Notes under the pieces: model-generated
What the model saw: only the letters and a program-made list of their open reading frames with translations
The model's database searches: none
Told to the model about the DNA's origin: nothing
Source: Laburnicola sp. R22_1
Taxonomy: Eukaryota > Ascomycota > Dothideomycetes > Pleosporales > Didymosphaeriaceae
DNA length: 64,000 nt
Assembly (NCBI GenBank): GCA_014281115.1
Contig: JACONQ010000009.1
Coordinates: 2,666,001 to 2,730,000 of the forward strand
Direction of reading: 5' to 3'
Made by a program: the position numbers and the translations under genes
Part shown: positions 33,410-43,203 of the stretch, piece by piece
Layout: every line of letters begins with the position of its first letter
How positions within the stretch are numbered: the stretch's first letter is position 1

Positions 33410-35548
33410 TTACCCATCCGGAAATCCCTTCCTCGGCACCCAATTGTCCGTCTCCGGGTGGAATGGGCTCATCGTCTTTGTCCTCTTCACCCAGCCCATA
33501 GGACCTTCTCCCTCCGGCACCTGCATAATCTCCCGAAGAATCTTGGAACATATGGCATATTCCATTTTCATGACCGGCTCTCCATCTTCGTACTCGAACT
33601 TTATTCGTAGTGGTAGCCAGTCGGGGATAGGACCGCCTGCCATGTTGACGGTGGAAGCGCGCAGCATTTTCTTATTGATGCGTTGGATGTTCCAGCTTTG
33701 ATGCACCCCGTTACTGGAATTACACACCCAGTCTTCCATTCTTTGGGCGTTGGAGAGTTGGGCAGATATTTCTGGGGAGGAGGTTGCAAGGTCGTTCTCA
33801 GGAGTGGTTAGGCGGCAGATTATACGGTACCAAGTGCCGATCGAGACCTGGAAGCTGGTGTAGACGCGCAATGGAACAAGAGGAAGAGAAGGGCAGACAT
33901 AAAGGGAGTAGGGGATACAGCGTGCTAGATTGAAGGCTGCCTCGATGTCTGTATCTTGAGCAACGGAGAGGGGTGGGAGGAGGGTGCTAGAGCATTCAGT
34001 AGGGAATTCTTGGTAGAGGGTCTGAATGATGGCGCTCAGTACGACTTGAAGCGTCCAGTAGCGGCTGATAAGCAGACAGCTTCGTATAGAATCGAAGTGG
34101 TACGAGTCTGAGACTATGTCGGCAATGTCGGGCGACGGCGGGGTGTTTGTGACGGTGACGGAGGCTTGATAGACTTCTTCAAACACGTCTACGGGAAGTA
34201 CCACCCACAAGTACTCGGAGAGGCATACGGCTGAGTCAAGTGTTCGCGAATCTTGTCTGTAGTTGGATGCATGCCGGGTGAGACAGACCAGGCGCGGGAG
34301 CTGAATGAATATATGCATCATTATGGCCGACAAGCGGAAGGCTGCCGTGGCATCGCTGGGTATCGCGGCGGGACTTGTCATCTGAATGTATATGTCGCTG
34401 TCGTACATTGAAGTACGAGAAGTGACAAGCGCTTCAGCAACCTAAGAACGCACAGTCAGGGTCGCTCCGGGCAAGCACATCTAAAAACTCACATCGTCAA
34501 TGTATGTATTATCGAGAAAGTCCCAGAAGTGGTCATCGTCAAGTTGAGAGAGCGGACCAAACTGCAGGATATCGGACAGCCCTGCGGCGTGGATTGCATG
34601 ATAGAGATTCTTGACTCCCATGAATATCTTCATATCAGTCAGTTGGGGGATTTGGCGAGTATTGTCCGAAGCTTACTTCTGCCATGAAGTGCATTTTCAT
34701 TGCAATCGCAGTATCATACGTCGGGCGTGTCTTCTCATCCCCAATCGCCATCTGCAAAGCCTTTAACGCTCTCGCCTTTGTCGCCAGGGCTGTCCGTGTG
34801 TTTGAAAAATCTGGTACCCGATATACGTCGAAGCTGTGCACGAGATATTCGACCGCGAGGTCTACAGTAGCGTTGTGTCCAATGCGTGAAGGAATCGATT
34901 GAATGAAAGATCCTAGCATGGCGAAAGGTTGCTGTTCCGCCGGTCGAGAACCCAGCAGAGACAGGTAACGGGCGGCGAGTACGGTGTTATCGGAGGTGAG
35001 CCGGCGAGGCACAAGTAGAGAATTTGTATCTTGAAGTTGCTGTAGATGTAGTCGTAGCTTTCGTTTCTGTTGTGCTGAGGTCTTCCGCATGCCCTTGGGT
35101 TTCTCACGCGACGGGAGTGAGAAAGTCATGAACACGCCCTTGCCATCATCTGCATCTCTCTTTGTTGATTGCCGAAGAGACTCAGATAACAGTGCTGGTG
35201 AATTGGAGATGGTGGACGGACTTGAATGTGCAGTAGAGGGGGAGTTCGATACGGGACTAGCTTCTAGCGGGTAGATGGTTGGTGCAAACTTGGATTTGCC
35301 GTGCTTGGAGACATGCTGTGTTGGGTCTTCTATCACAAATGCGGAGACTTTTCCGAAGGAGTAGGTGCAGTCACGATCGCTTTTGTGACAAGCCGTGCAC
35401 TTCGGTTTCTGCTCGTCACACTGCAGATTGTTAGTATTACGAAACCAGAGCATGGGAATGAATTGCGTGAAAGAGGTGGACGGAGAATGAATAAACAGAC
35501 CTTGACCTTGCGCAATCTACACGTGTCGCATTTGCCAGTGCGCGTCAT
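33410..35548 (-). CDS. Zn2Cys6 fungal transcription factor
   Basis: Four exons join in frame: 35548-35501, 35420-34677, 34627-34493 and 34441-33410, giving 652 residues. Introns are 80, 49 and 51 nt; intron 1 has a tactaac branch site. Splicing intron 1 completes a canonical zinc cluster CX2CX6CX6CX2CX6C (C7, C10, C17, C24, C27, C34), with the basic RLRKVK between the second and third cysteines. A basic region (KGMRKTSAQQKRKLRL, ~residues 135-155) follows. The rest is a helical region as expected of the fungal regulatory middle-homology domain, with no DNA-binding role. It should be a nuclear activator or repressor; targets cannot be inferred, since the adjacent sequence is transposon and pseudogene. 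The locus appears intact. Confidence 0.88.
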
Positions 35549-35984
35549 GTCGCACTATCCGGAGACTCGCTGTGCGCAGTGAAGAGTTAGCTCGCCAAGA
35601 GGCCAATCAGGCGCGCCACCGCAGGAACCCACTTCTCAGGATAGACATGCAAAGTTGCATTCTGACATGCAATTGCATGCGCGGGTAACGGTGTTCCAGG
35701 CAGTGAATGGTGGACGGGGTGGTGGGTCACGGAAAGGTTGAATGGATGCCTGAGCGCTTGGCCTCGTGGTCCGAGCTAACCCAAAGGGGAAGATTACGCG
35801 TGACACAGTCATTGCACGTGTTTTTCGAAATTAATTCTCAATTAATGTCTTTTTCAACCAGCATTGTCTAGGTACTCACATTTTCAGGTATCTAATTATC
35901 GGCGTACTATCTGCATTGACCGCTGACATAATCGAAGGAAACCTTGAAGACTATTTGAGGATGCTCCCACCACCGTTCGTTATA
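35549..35984. other. Upstream region of the Zn2Cys6 gene, no gene seen
   Basis: Contains the presumed promoter (CACGTG at 35815-35820 is one E-box-like site) and a GC-to-AT transition toward the transposon cluster. No ORF is supported. Confidence 0.4.
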
Positions 35985-36146
35985 CCCACATATGTCAACA
36001 ATCAAGTATACTTGGAAATCTCGTTTTTTCGGCAACCAAATCTGCAAATCAATCAGTTCAAGTCCGCCTGGATAATTTTGGCTGTAAATCAAACCTTAGA
36101 GATGGATTTGATTTGTAGATTTGGAAGATTTAATGTTATTATATAG
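35985..36146 (+). repeat. Left arm of imperfect inverted repeat around the hAT/pogo cluster
   Basis: Shares GTCAACAATCAA and a TTATACCCACA / TATAACCACA block, plus GGATTTGATTTG and GATTTGGA-GATTTRAT-GT-TTATA blocks, with the reverse complement of 41255-41375. The match is imperfect (roughly 70 percent by eye) and interrupted. Confidence 0.5.
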
Positions 36147-36350
36147 CTGTAGCTATAGGCCTTGTAGATGTGCAAGGGTCGTGATTTTCCTAGTGTTGTA
36201 ATTGGCTTAACTTACTAGTACGGGGCTGTCAACGCGTCCCTAGCCGTCAATGGTCGCGTACTCAGCCATCCCATCGCGCTGCTTCTGTTGCCGATTGCTA
36301 TCGTCGCTATTAAAACGGTATACTTTTGTTGTTGTAGCGGCTATTGTTAG

Positions 36351-38454
36351 TACCGTGTCCGTGCGCGTAATGCCCGGATTCGCGTAATGCCCGCGCAACA
36401 CCAGAAGCGCTCTATCAGCGACCAGGCAATAGAACCACCCACAATCAATATTATCACGAGATTTTCCAGAGTAGCACTATATCGATGCTTGCGATCAATT
36501 TGCACTATCTATATCTATTAGGAAGCTTGACGTTGCGGCCGCGACGTGTAGATCTGGTTGGGGAAGTAGATGCGCCCTCTAAGGCCTCCCTATTATCTTA
36601 AGCATCAACAACACGTTTTTGACGCTTTCTGCTCTGTAGAGCTAGCTAAGAGGCCTTTCTCTTACCCTTTTGGGATAGTTGTAGAGCTTTTTTAGCGTCG
36701 CGGGCAGACTTCTGGGCAGCGCGCTGAGCTGCCTTTTCAGCCCTCTCTTTCTCCTTTGCCTCCCTAGCTACTTCTCGCGCAACACGCTTCTCCTGCTGGA
36801 TTTTCTCCTTATATAGCTTAGCTGCCTTCTTCAGCTCTGCTGTCGCTGCTTTTTAAAGCTGCTGCTGCTTATCCTCCTGCTCCTTAATTGATTGACGAAC
36901 ACGTGCCTCCCTTACTTTCCTTAGTAACCATAAGATAGCCCTACTATGATAATCCTGGCGCTGTTGAAGGTCTAGAGCTTTGCTCTTCTTCCTACGCTTC
37001 TTCTTAATAGATAGCGCCTGCCTAAGCCTATTGTTGTCATGCTTAAGCAGCTCATTTTCAACAGATAGGTGGTGGAGTGATTGACGAAGCTTTTGTGTAT
37101 CCTTGCTACTTTGATCACTCACTGCAGAGCGTACAAGCCTATCCATCTTTCTCCAGTTATGATCACTAAACCCTGATGAGGAGCTATCGCCTGATTCTTA
37201 ATCCTGGGTAAACCTATTAAGGATAGGATTAGGATCAGGTGGCGATATGCCTGTAGCTCTAAAAGAGCTAAGGATAGTTGATTCCTTAAAGGAGACCTTC
37301 CACGCGTTCCAGAATAGGGGGAAGAAGTCGCCTTTAGTAATAGAAACCAGGCCCTGGCTTCTATAGAGATATCTTGATAGCTCTGCTAAGTAGGCTGTTG
37401 ATAGAGGCTTAAACATCGCAACATCGAGAGGCTAAAGCGTATAAGTTAAATAAGGAGGCAGGATAGCAAGGAGGATCCTATGCTAATCACAGTAGTCGAT
37501 AAAGTCCATAGTGATGTGGGATCCATAGCCATCTACGATCAAGAGTCAATATGATCAGCGAGTCTTCTCTTTTGTGCAGCGATCAAATACCTGTTCAAGC
37601 CAGGCAAGCCCAATATCGTTGTTCGTCCAGCCAGAGGGTGATAAGGTGATAAAGACTTCTTGTTCTCCTGCCTTAATATCCTCTACCCAGCTTGATTGGA
37701 TGCCCTTGTTTGCAGCCTCATAGATGAGGCTTGGCGGCAGAGCTAATCCATCAGCGCAGATACATGCTAGGAGCGTAATCCATGCGCGATTGCCATCCTA
37801 GAGCGATGCCCTAACCTCCTTCTTCTCCCACATTCGTCTGCTGAATATTCGTTTTGATCTACCCACGATACCGATCAGGAAGCCTTTTTCGTCCATATTG
37901 TAGATATGACGAGGATCTATCTGATACTGATCGATCTTGCTGTGTAGGAGGTTGAAATAGAGGCGATATTTATCCTCTAAATCAGCTTTGTGGCGATTGC
38001 TGTCTATACTAACTATCTATTACGAGATAAGCTGAATGCTGTGTTAGTTGATAAAGCGGGTAACCCAGCTCTCGCTAACTGGCTCCTTTGCTATAGTAGA
38101 GGCGAAGTTCTGTATCATCTCTTAAGTGGGAGGTATATGTCTCTCTGTGAGTCCTTTGATATATTGTACGAGCTCCTGCTCTTGCTGTAGGTTGAGTTTC
38201 AGCTAGTTGATATTCTTGACCTGCCTGGGGCGCGTTACCCCTCGATGCCTTCAACCCAACGTAGATCGTTCAAGCCCATGCCTAGCAGCAACTTCTATAT
38301 ATAAAAAATCTTCTCCTGGTTCTCGCGATTCTATCTCATCAATCGCAGCCTGATATGGATCCATAATGGTGGAGTTATCGCGTGCTGAAGTTAGGGTGTT
38401 TTGGTGTTGCGCGGGCATTACGCGAATCCGGGCATTACGCGCACGGACACGGTA
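36351..38454 (-). mobile_element. pogo/Fot1-type Tc1-mariner element with 51-bp TIRs (with TA TSD)
   Basis: The element is 36353-38452 (2100 bp). Terminal inverted repeats at 36353-36403 and 38402-38452 match perfectly by eye, starting CCGTGTCCGTGCGCG. TA dinucleotides flank it at 36351-36352 and 38453-38454, as expected for Tc1-mariner insertion. Each TIR contains two copies of GCGTAATGCCCG, possibly transposase binding sites. It is inserted between the left part of hAT-1 and its transposase gene. Confidence 0.94.
36505..38364 (-). pseudogene. pogo/Fot1 transposase with multiple nonsense codons
   Basis: A single 620-codon frame from ATG 38362-38364 (MDPYQAAIDEIESREPGED) to a stop at 36505-36507. 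The N-terminal half contains remnants of psq/CENPB-type helix-turn-helix domains. The DDE_1 core keeps all three landmarks: NMDEKGFLIG (first Asp), LLIVDGYGSHIT (second Asp) and LQPLDV (third Asp). The C-terminus is a basic coiled-coil-like tail rich in K, A and Q. At least eight in-frame stops interrupt it, most explicable as CAG/CAA to TAG/TAA, consistent with RIP. Confidence 0.88.
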
Positions 38455-38501
38455 GCTTAGCGCTTACTTTTTGCTGCCTCTGCTTACCTCTAGGCCCAAC
38501 A

Positions 38502-41123
38502 ATGGCTCCCAAACGCGCTGTCGATAACGATCGACCCGCTGCTGTATCTGCCAACGTTAACAATAGCCGCCCTAAACGTCGCCGAGTCCTCACACAGAAG
38601 GCCTTAGAGGGAGATGAGCTGCCTTGCGGCACTACTAGCTAGCTGATCAAGTTACCTGAAACGCAGCCAGCTGCGCCGCTGTCGCCGCTATTCCCAAGTA
38701 TACCCACCAAAGTCACTGTCGAGGTAGCCGTTAAGGTGGCTGTTAACCCGCTTGTTGGGCAGGTTATAGAAGCGCCCGAGCGGCTATGGGAGTTGCAGTT
38801 GCTGGAGTCTCAGCCCACGATCGCTGCGGCGGCTGCGGCGGCTGCGGCATTAAAGGCAGCTACGGTGACTACTATAGAGGAGGGTAGTAGGGAGGAGCTG
38901 GGCGGTTTCAACGCGCGCTTTGTTAATGACTTCAAAGGCATTAATTGGAGCAAGCTGCGGCGTTTTGAGAAGCTATCGCGCACTCTTATAGGCAAGAAGA
39001 GCTGGGTCTTTAAGCACGGCTACCGCGTCGCCTTGCGAAGGACTGCTGCAGAAGTAAGCGCAGGTTAGCTAGAACGTACCTATTTTGTGTGCTGTTGGTG
39101 TTATAATAACACCGTTACTGGCGGCATTGTTGAGGTGTTAACAGCTACAAGCTTAGCCGCAAAGCACCTAGGTATGAACAAGCGCGGCCATTGCATAACC
39201 CTGCGCGGGCAGCAGCTGCCAAAGCTGCCTGGAGGTTAACAGACTATAACTAACGCGCTGAAGAAGGGTGTGGAGGTTAGCTAAGAGGTTGTCAATGAGC
39301 TGGGTAACTTTGACGTACAGGCTTTTCGGCTTGCTGCTGTGACCTGGCTTGTTGAAAACAACCACCTATTGCGCGAGTTTGAGACCGAGAGCTTTAGGCG
39401 CATGCTTCGTTTCGCCAACCTAGCTGCTGAAGAAGCGCTGTGGGCGAGCTACAACAGTGTTGCAAGGTTCGTAATAAGACTGTACGATCATTTGAAGCCG
39501 ATTGTTAAAGCTGAGCTGTCAACTGCAGTTAGCAAAGTCCACATAAGCTTTGACGGCTGGACTACCAAAGGCGGCAAACGTGGCTTCTTTGGTGTTGTTG
39601 CTCACTACGTCAACACCAAGGGGAAGATTATGGACTTGCCTATGGCGCTGCCGCAGCTCACAGGCGTCCACAGCGGCGAGGCAATTGGGGAGTGCGTTGA
39701 CAAGACGCTATCGTCGTTCGGTATAACGCCGCAGAAGCTGGGTTACTTTGTGTTAGATAACGCTGCAAGCAACGATGTGGCTATTGAGTACCTGGCTCAA
39801 AGGCATGGGTTTTTATCGTCTTGGCAGCGGCTCCGTTGCGGTCCCCATACTCTCAACTTAGTCGGCCAAACTTTTATGTTTGGCAAGGATAAAGACGCGT
39901 ACGATAACGACCCAAGGCATGAGAAAGATGAGGAGAAGTTTATGGCTGAATGGCGACGGCTGGGTCCTCTAGGCGTGTTCCTAGACATTATCAACTACAT
40001 CAGTACGCCGAAGCAGCACTCCAGCTTTGCCCGTTTCCAGCACCTCGCGCATGACGAAGACCCCACCAACAACAACGATTTACTGCTAGCCGTAGTTAAG
40101 GCCTGCGTCACCTGCTGGAACAGCTATTGCGCTGCTTTTGAGCGAGGCATTATTCTTAAACAACCTATTACGGCTTACGCAAACCATCACATTAAGAAGA
40201 CAGCTGATGCCGATAAGGCTGCGCGCGATAATGGCAACAAGCTGTCATCTGCGCCGGCGTGGATGCGATCGGACGGCCTCACAGCTGCAGACTGGGCGGT
40301 GATAATTGACTACGTGGATGTTCTGCGGCCGCTGAAAGTAGCCACTAAGCGGCTGGAGGGGCGTGGGAAGAAGCAGTATAAGCTCAACGGTCGCTTTGGC
40401 GCTATCTACGAGATTATACCTACTTTTGAACACCTGATCGCTGCTTTTGAAGAGCGCTTAGTTACTTGGGAGAGCGTTGATTTCGAGCAGCTAGACGCAC
40501 TAGAAGACCACATGGCCATTAACTTACGCGCCGCTGTCGCTAAACTAAAGCTTTACTACAGCAAACTAAGCGACTCCCCCGCCTACTACGCTGCAATCGT
40601 ACTCCATCCCCGCTATCGCAACTACTGCAAAGTAGCATGGGCCAACGACCCAGCTCGATTGGCAGCGGCTGATGCTGCTTTCCAGCAACTCTGGCGCCTC
40701 TATAACCATCGCCCAGCTCCTCGTCCGCAGCCGAAGCCTACAAAGTCACACACAAACGTGATTGACGACGCCATTAACGCTATAATCGAGGCAGAGAGCG
40801 ACGACGAGGCAGACTATAGCGATGAGTACGAGCGCTGGCGTGCGAACGAGCCGCGTTGGAGTCGCGAAGATTTCAATCAACAAGGTAACCCAGTACGTTA
40901 TTGGCTTAACCTACGCGGCAAGTACCCAGCGTTAGCGCAGCTGGCGCTCGATATAATGACTATACCCGCCTCCAGCTGTGAGTGTGAGCGACTTTTCAGC
41001 GAGCTTGGTGATCTGTTAGAGCCACGACGTCGCAAAATTGGAGCCAACTTGCTTGCAGCTCTACAGTGTGTGCGGAGGTGGATAGGAGCAGGTTTGATAG
41101 ATGCTGACGACGAGATTGATTAA
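38502..41123 (+). pseudogene. hAT transposase (BED finger and hAT dimerisation domain), four nonsense codons
   Basis: A frame of 874 codons from ATG 38502 (MAPKRAVDNDRPAA) to the stop at 41121-41123. It is broken only at 38640 (TAG), 39066 (TAG), 39237 (TAA) and 39282 (TAA), all explicable as C-to-T changes of CAG or CAA. The region around 38980-39190 carries BED-finger-like residues (WVFKHGY, then CCWC, then KHLGMNKRGH). The catalytic region includes ISFDGWTTKGGKRGF and YFVLDNAASND. The C-terminal dimerisation motif SSCECERLFSELGDL lies near 40972. The 594 codons from 39339 are uninterrupted, so this copy decayed little after mutation. Confidence 0.92.
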
Positions 41124-41254
41124 AGTACATTAACTGACTCTGCTGTTAACAGTTTGTATGGCGTATGCCAGTGGGACGATTCTACATAGTAATCATAGTA
41201 CAAAGAGAAGATTTCAGTATATTACATATTTGCAAATCTATCAAATCTATCAAA

Positions 41255-41375
41255 TCTATAATACTATCAAATCCTCCAAATCCAGCATAACGTCACCTAT
41301 CGACAAATCAAATTAAATCCGCGCGAAGATTTGGCTTGATTTGATTGTTGACAATTGTGGTTATACCAACCTCCC
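41255..41375 (-). repeat. Right arm of imperfect inverted repeat around the hAT/pogo cluster
   Basis: Partner of 35985-36146 in inverted orientation. Also contains a short tandem CAAATCTAT repeat at 41233-41258. Confidence 0.5.
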
Positions 41376-41379
41376 GAAG

Positions 41380-42174
41380 ATTTCCGTTGTAATTCAACCA
41401 TTGATCCAACCCGCAGCCGTCTACATTTATTGGCAAGCGTCGCATTGCAGGAAGAGAGTATCCCTGCTATTTCTCCGACTGGTTTCCGTCCTGGCTCTCT
41501 GCATGGCTACCTAGGGATGATTCTTGCGCCGCTACTGTGGCGTTGAGCTGGTTCTATGAATGGTGAGTACAAGCTACTTTTCCAACAGAGAGCGAAGATC
41601 TGTGTCCTAAAGGCTTCCATCTACTTTCAGTTTGTTTCCGAATCCGAAGTCGAGTCTCATCTATCGCGCATCCTCAGTTCTGCTCGCGAGATCCCCCATG
41701 TCGCCTAGAGTCTAGAACTTCGCTAACTTGTATGCAAGGTCGCGGCCCCTTCCTGTACCAGGTACCGCTTCGAGCCTGCGTTTACTATTCCAGTCCCCGT
41801 CCATAATCTCTTAACGATCACCTGTGAAACTGACAATCCCACGTGGTACGCCTGTCGCAAGATACAACCGCACGGCGTGGCTGTCACGCTGTCAGAACCC
41901 TTCGACTCTCGAGGCTGCAATACCCGAGCGAACCCTTTGATCTTCTTGCATCAGCCTTTCAATGCGACCAACTTCCATAATCGCGTAGTACACCATGGTC
42001 CCTCTGGCTCCGGATTCCGGAGGGCCACATTTCCAGCCGGCGGTCCCCAGAGGCCAGTGTGCCAGTATACCAAACCATGCTTTCAAATAATGGATCCCCA
42101 GGCGGTTAGTGTTGCGTAGACAAGAACAAAGCCAGTGCGTCGAAGCATTCTAGGCGCGGCTTAGCTTTTCCTGC
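41380..42174. other. No supported gene; upstream of truncated permease
   Basis: Only short ORFs. The N-terminal half of the permease is expected here if the gene were complete, but no permease-like translation was recognised, so it seems to have been deleted or replaced. Confidence 0.4.
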
Positions 42175-43203
42175 ATGCCACTCTTCTACGTGGTCAATCT
42201 CTTCATCCTCGGCCTCATAATCCCATCTAGCGACAACAGACTGCTCGAATCGTCCGGCGCCAATACCAAAGCCTCGCCATTCGTGATCGCCATCCAGATG
42301 GCCGGCGTTAAAGGCTTGCCCTCCGTCTTCAACGCCGTCATTACCTTGTCCGTCATATCGGTCGCAAACTCGGCGACCTACGCGTCGACCCGTACCATAC
42401 AGGCCATGACCACTCAAGGCATGGCGCCCAAGTTCCTGGCCTTTGTTGACAGCAAGGGCCGGCCCATGCCCACCATCATCCTGCAGCTGCTCTTCGGCCT
42501 CCTGGCCTTCATCAACAAGGCGCCCTCCACTGGTGACAAAGTCTTCACCTGGCTTCTGGCCCTCTCCGGCATCGCGAACTTCTTCGTTTACGGCAGCCTC
42601 TGCCTTGCGCATATCCGCTTCCGACAGGCGTGGAAGCTGCAGGGTCACTTGGTCGAGGAGTTACCATACAAGGCGCAATTCGGCGTCATTGGCAGTTATG
42701 TGTTGTTAAATTATCTACCTAGGGGTAGAACGACAAAGGCTTTCATCTCAAATAACATGACAAAAAAAGCAGAGCCCCCTGCTTAGTAATCAAAAAGAGC
42801 GTGAAAAGGTGGTCACAAAAATGCGTGGCAGTTATGTCTGCGTTGGCTTGAATTTTATCTGCTTGGCTGCGCAGTTCAACGTTGGGCTTTGGGTACGTTT
42901 TTTCCCTTGGTTTTTGCGACATTGATAGCTAACGTGCATGCAGCCCCTCCATGGCACACCCGACGCAGAGACCTTCTTCAGCGCATACATTACCGCCCCT
43001 CTCATCATCTTGTTCTACGGCATTTGGAAAGCTTATTCATATTCGAAGTACCCTGCGCACCGCCGACTGTACGTTCCTATCGCCAGGAGCAGATGAATGT
43101 CATAGGGGCGGGAGTAGCCGAGGAGGCGAGAGGGGGTAATATGTCAGAGATTCAGTATGAGAAGAAGCCACTGTCTAAGCGTGTGTTTGGTTGGCTATTA
43201 TAA
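42175..43203 (+). pseudogene. Amino-acid permease (YAT family) pseudogene, 5' truncated and interrupted
   Basis: Encodes only the C-terminal half of a GAP1/GNP1-type amino-acid transporter: a membrane segment (MPLFYVVNLFILGLIIPSSD), then SSGANTKASPFV, GLPSVFNAVITLSVISVANS and STRTIQAM, all typical of fungal AAT/YAT permeases. The frame runs to GVIGSYV and is then diverted by a 125-bp insertion that adds a stop at 42784. Past the insertion, permease sequence resumes (YVCVGLNFICLAAQFNVGL). A GTACGT...GCAG intron follows (~42893-42944), then PLHGTPDAETFFSAYITAPL, and after a frameshift the tail QYEKKPLSKRVFGWLL ends at 43203. It retains a normal C-terminal tail but no start, so it is inactive. 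Confidence 0.8.
42690..42836 (+). mobile_element. 125-bp insertion with 11-bp direct duplication in the permease pseudogene
   Basis: TGGCAGTTATG occurs at 42690-42700 and again at 42826-42836. Permease coding reads continuously if one copy and the 42701-42825 insert are ignored. The insert has no ORF and no obvious terminal inverted repeat, but contains A-runs (AAAAAAA near 42760) and a short AGCAG...CTGCT palindrome. A SINE-like or non-autonomous element, or filler DNA, are alternatives. Confidence 0.65.

Larger units (their letters stand above)
36205..41215 (+). mobile_element. hAT-1 DNA transposon, containing a pogo element (ends not resolved)
   Basis: Defined by the transposase at 38502-41123 and the upstream sequence interrupted by the pogo insertion (36353-38452). 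The left end may be near GGGGCTGTCAACGCG (36225). A matching right-hand TIR was not found, so the limits are approximate. CTAGTAC (left) and ATAGTAC (right, ~41198) could be a mutated target duplication but do not match perfectly. Confidence 0.6.

Noticed and set aside
34684..35582. Plus-strand ORFs of 60-93 codons
   Set aside because: Shadows of exons of the Zn2Cys6 gene.
42701..42825. Insert in the permease as an intron
   Set aside because: It starts with TG after the duplicated target and leaves a frameshift or wrong bases whichever GT/AG pair is used; exact removal needs non-intronic ends.
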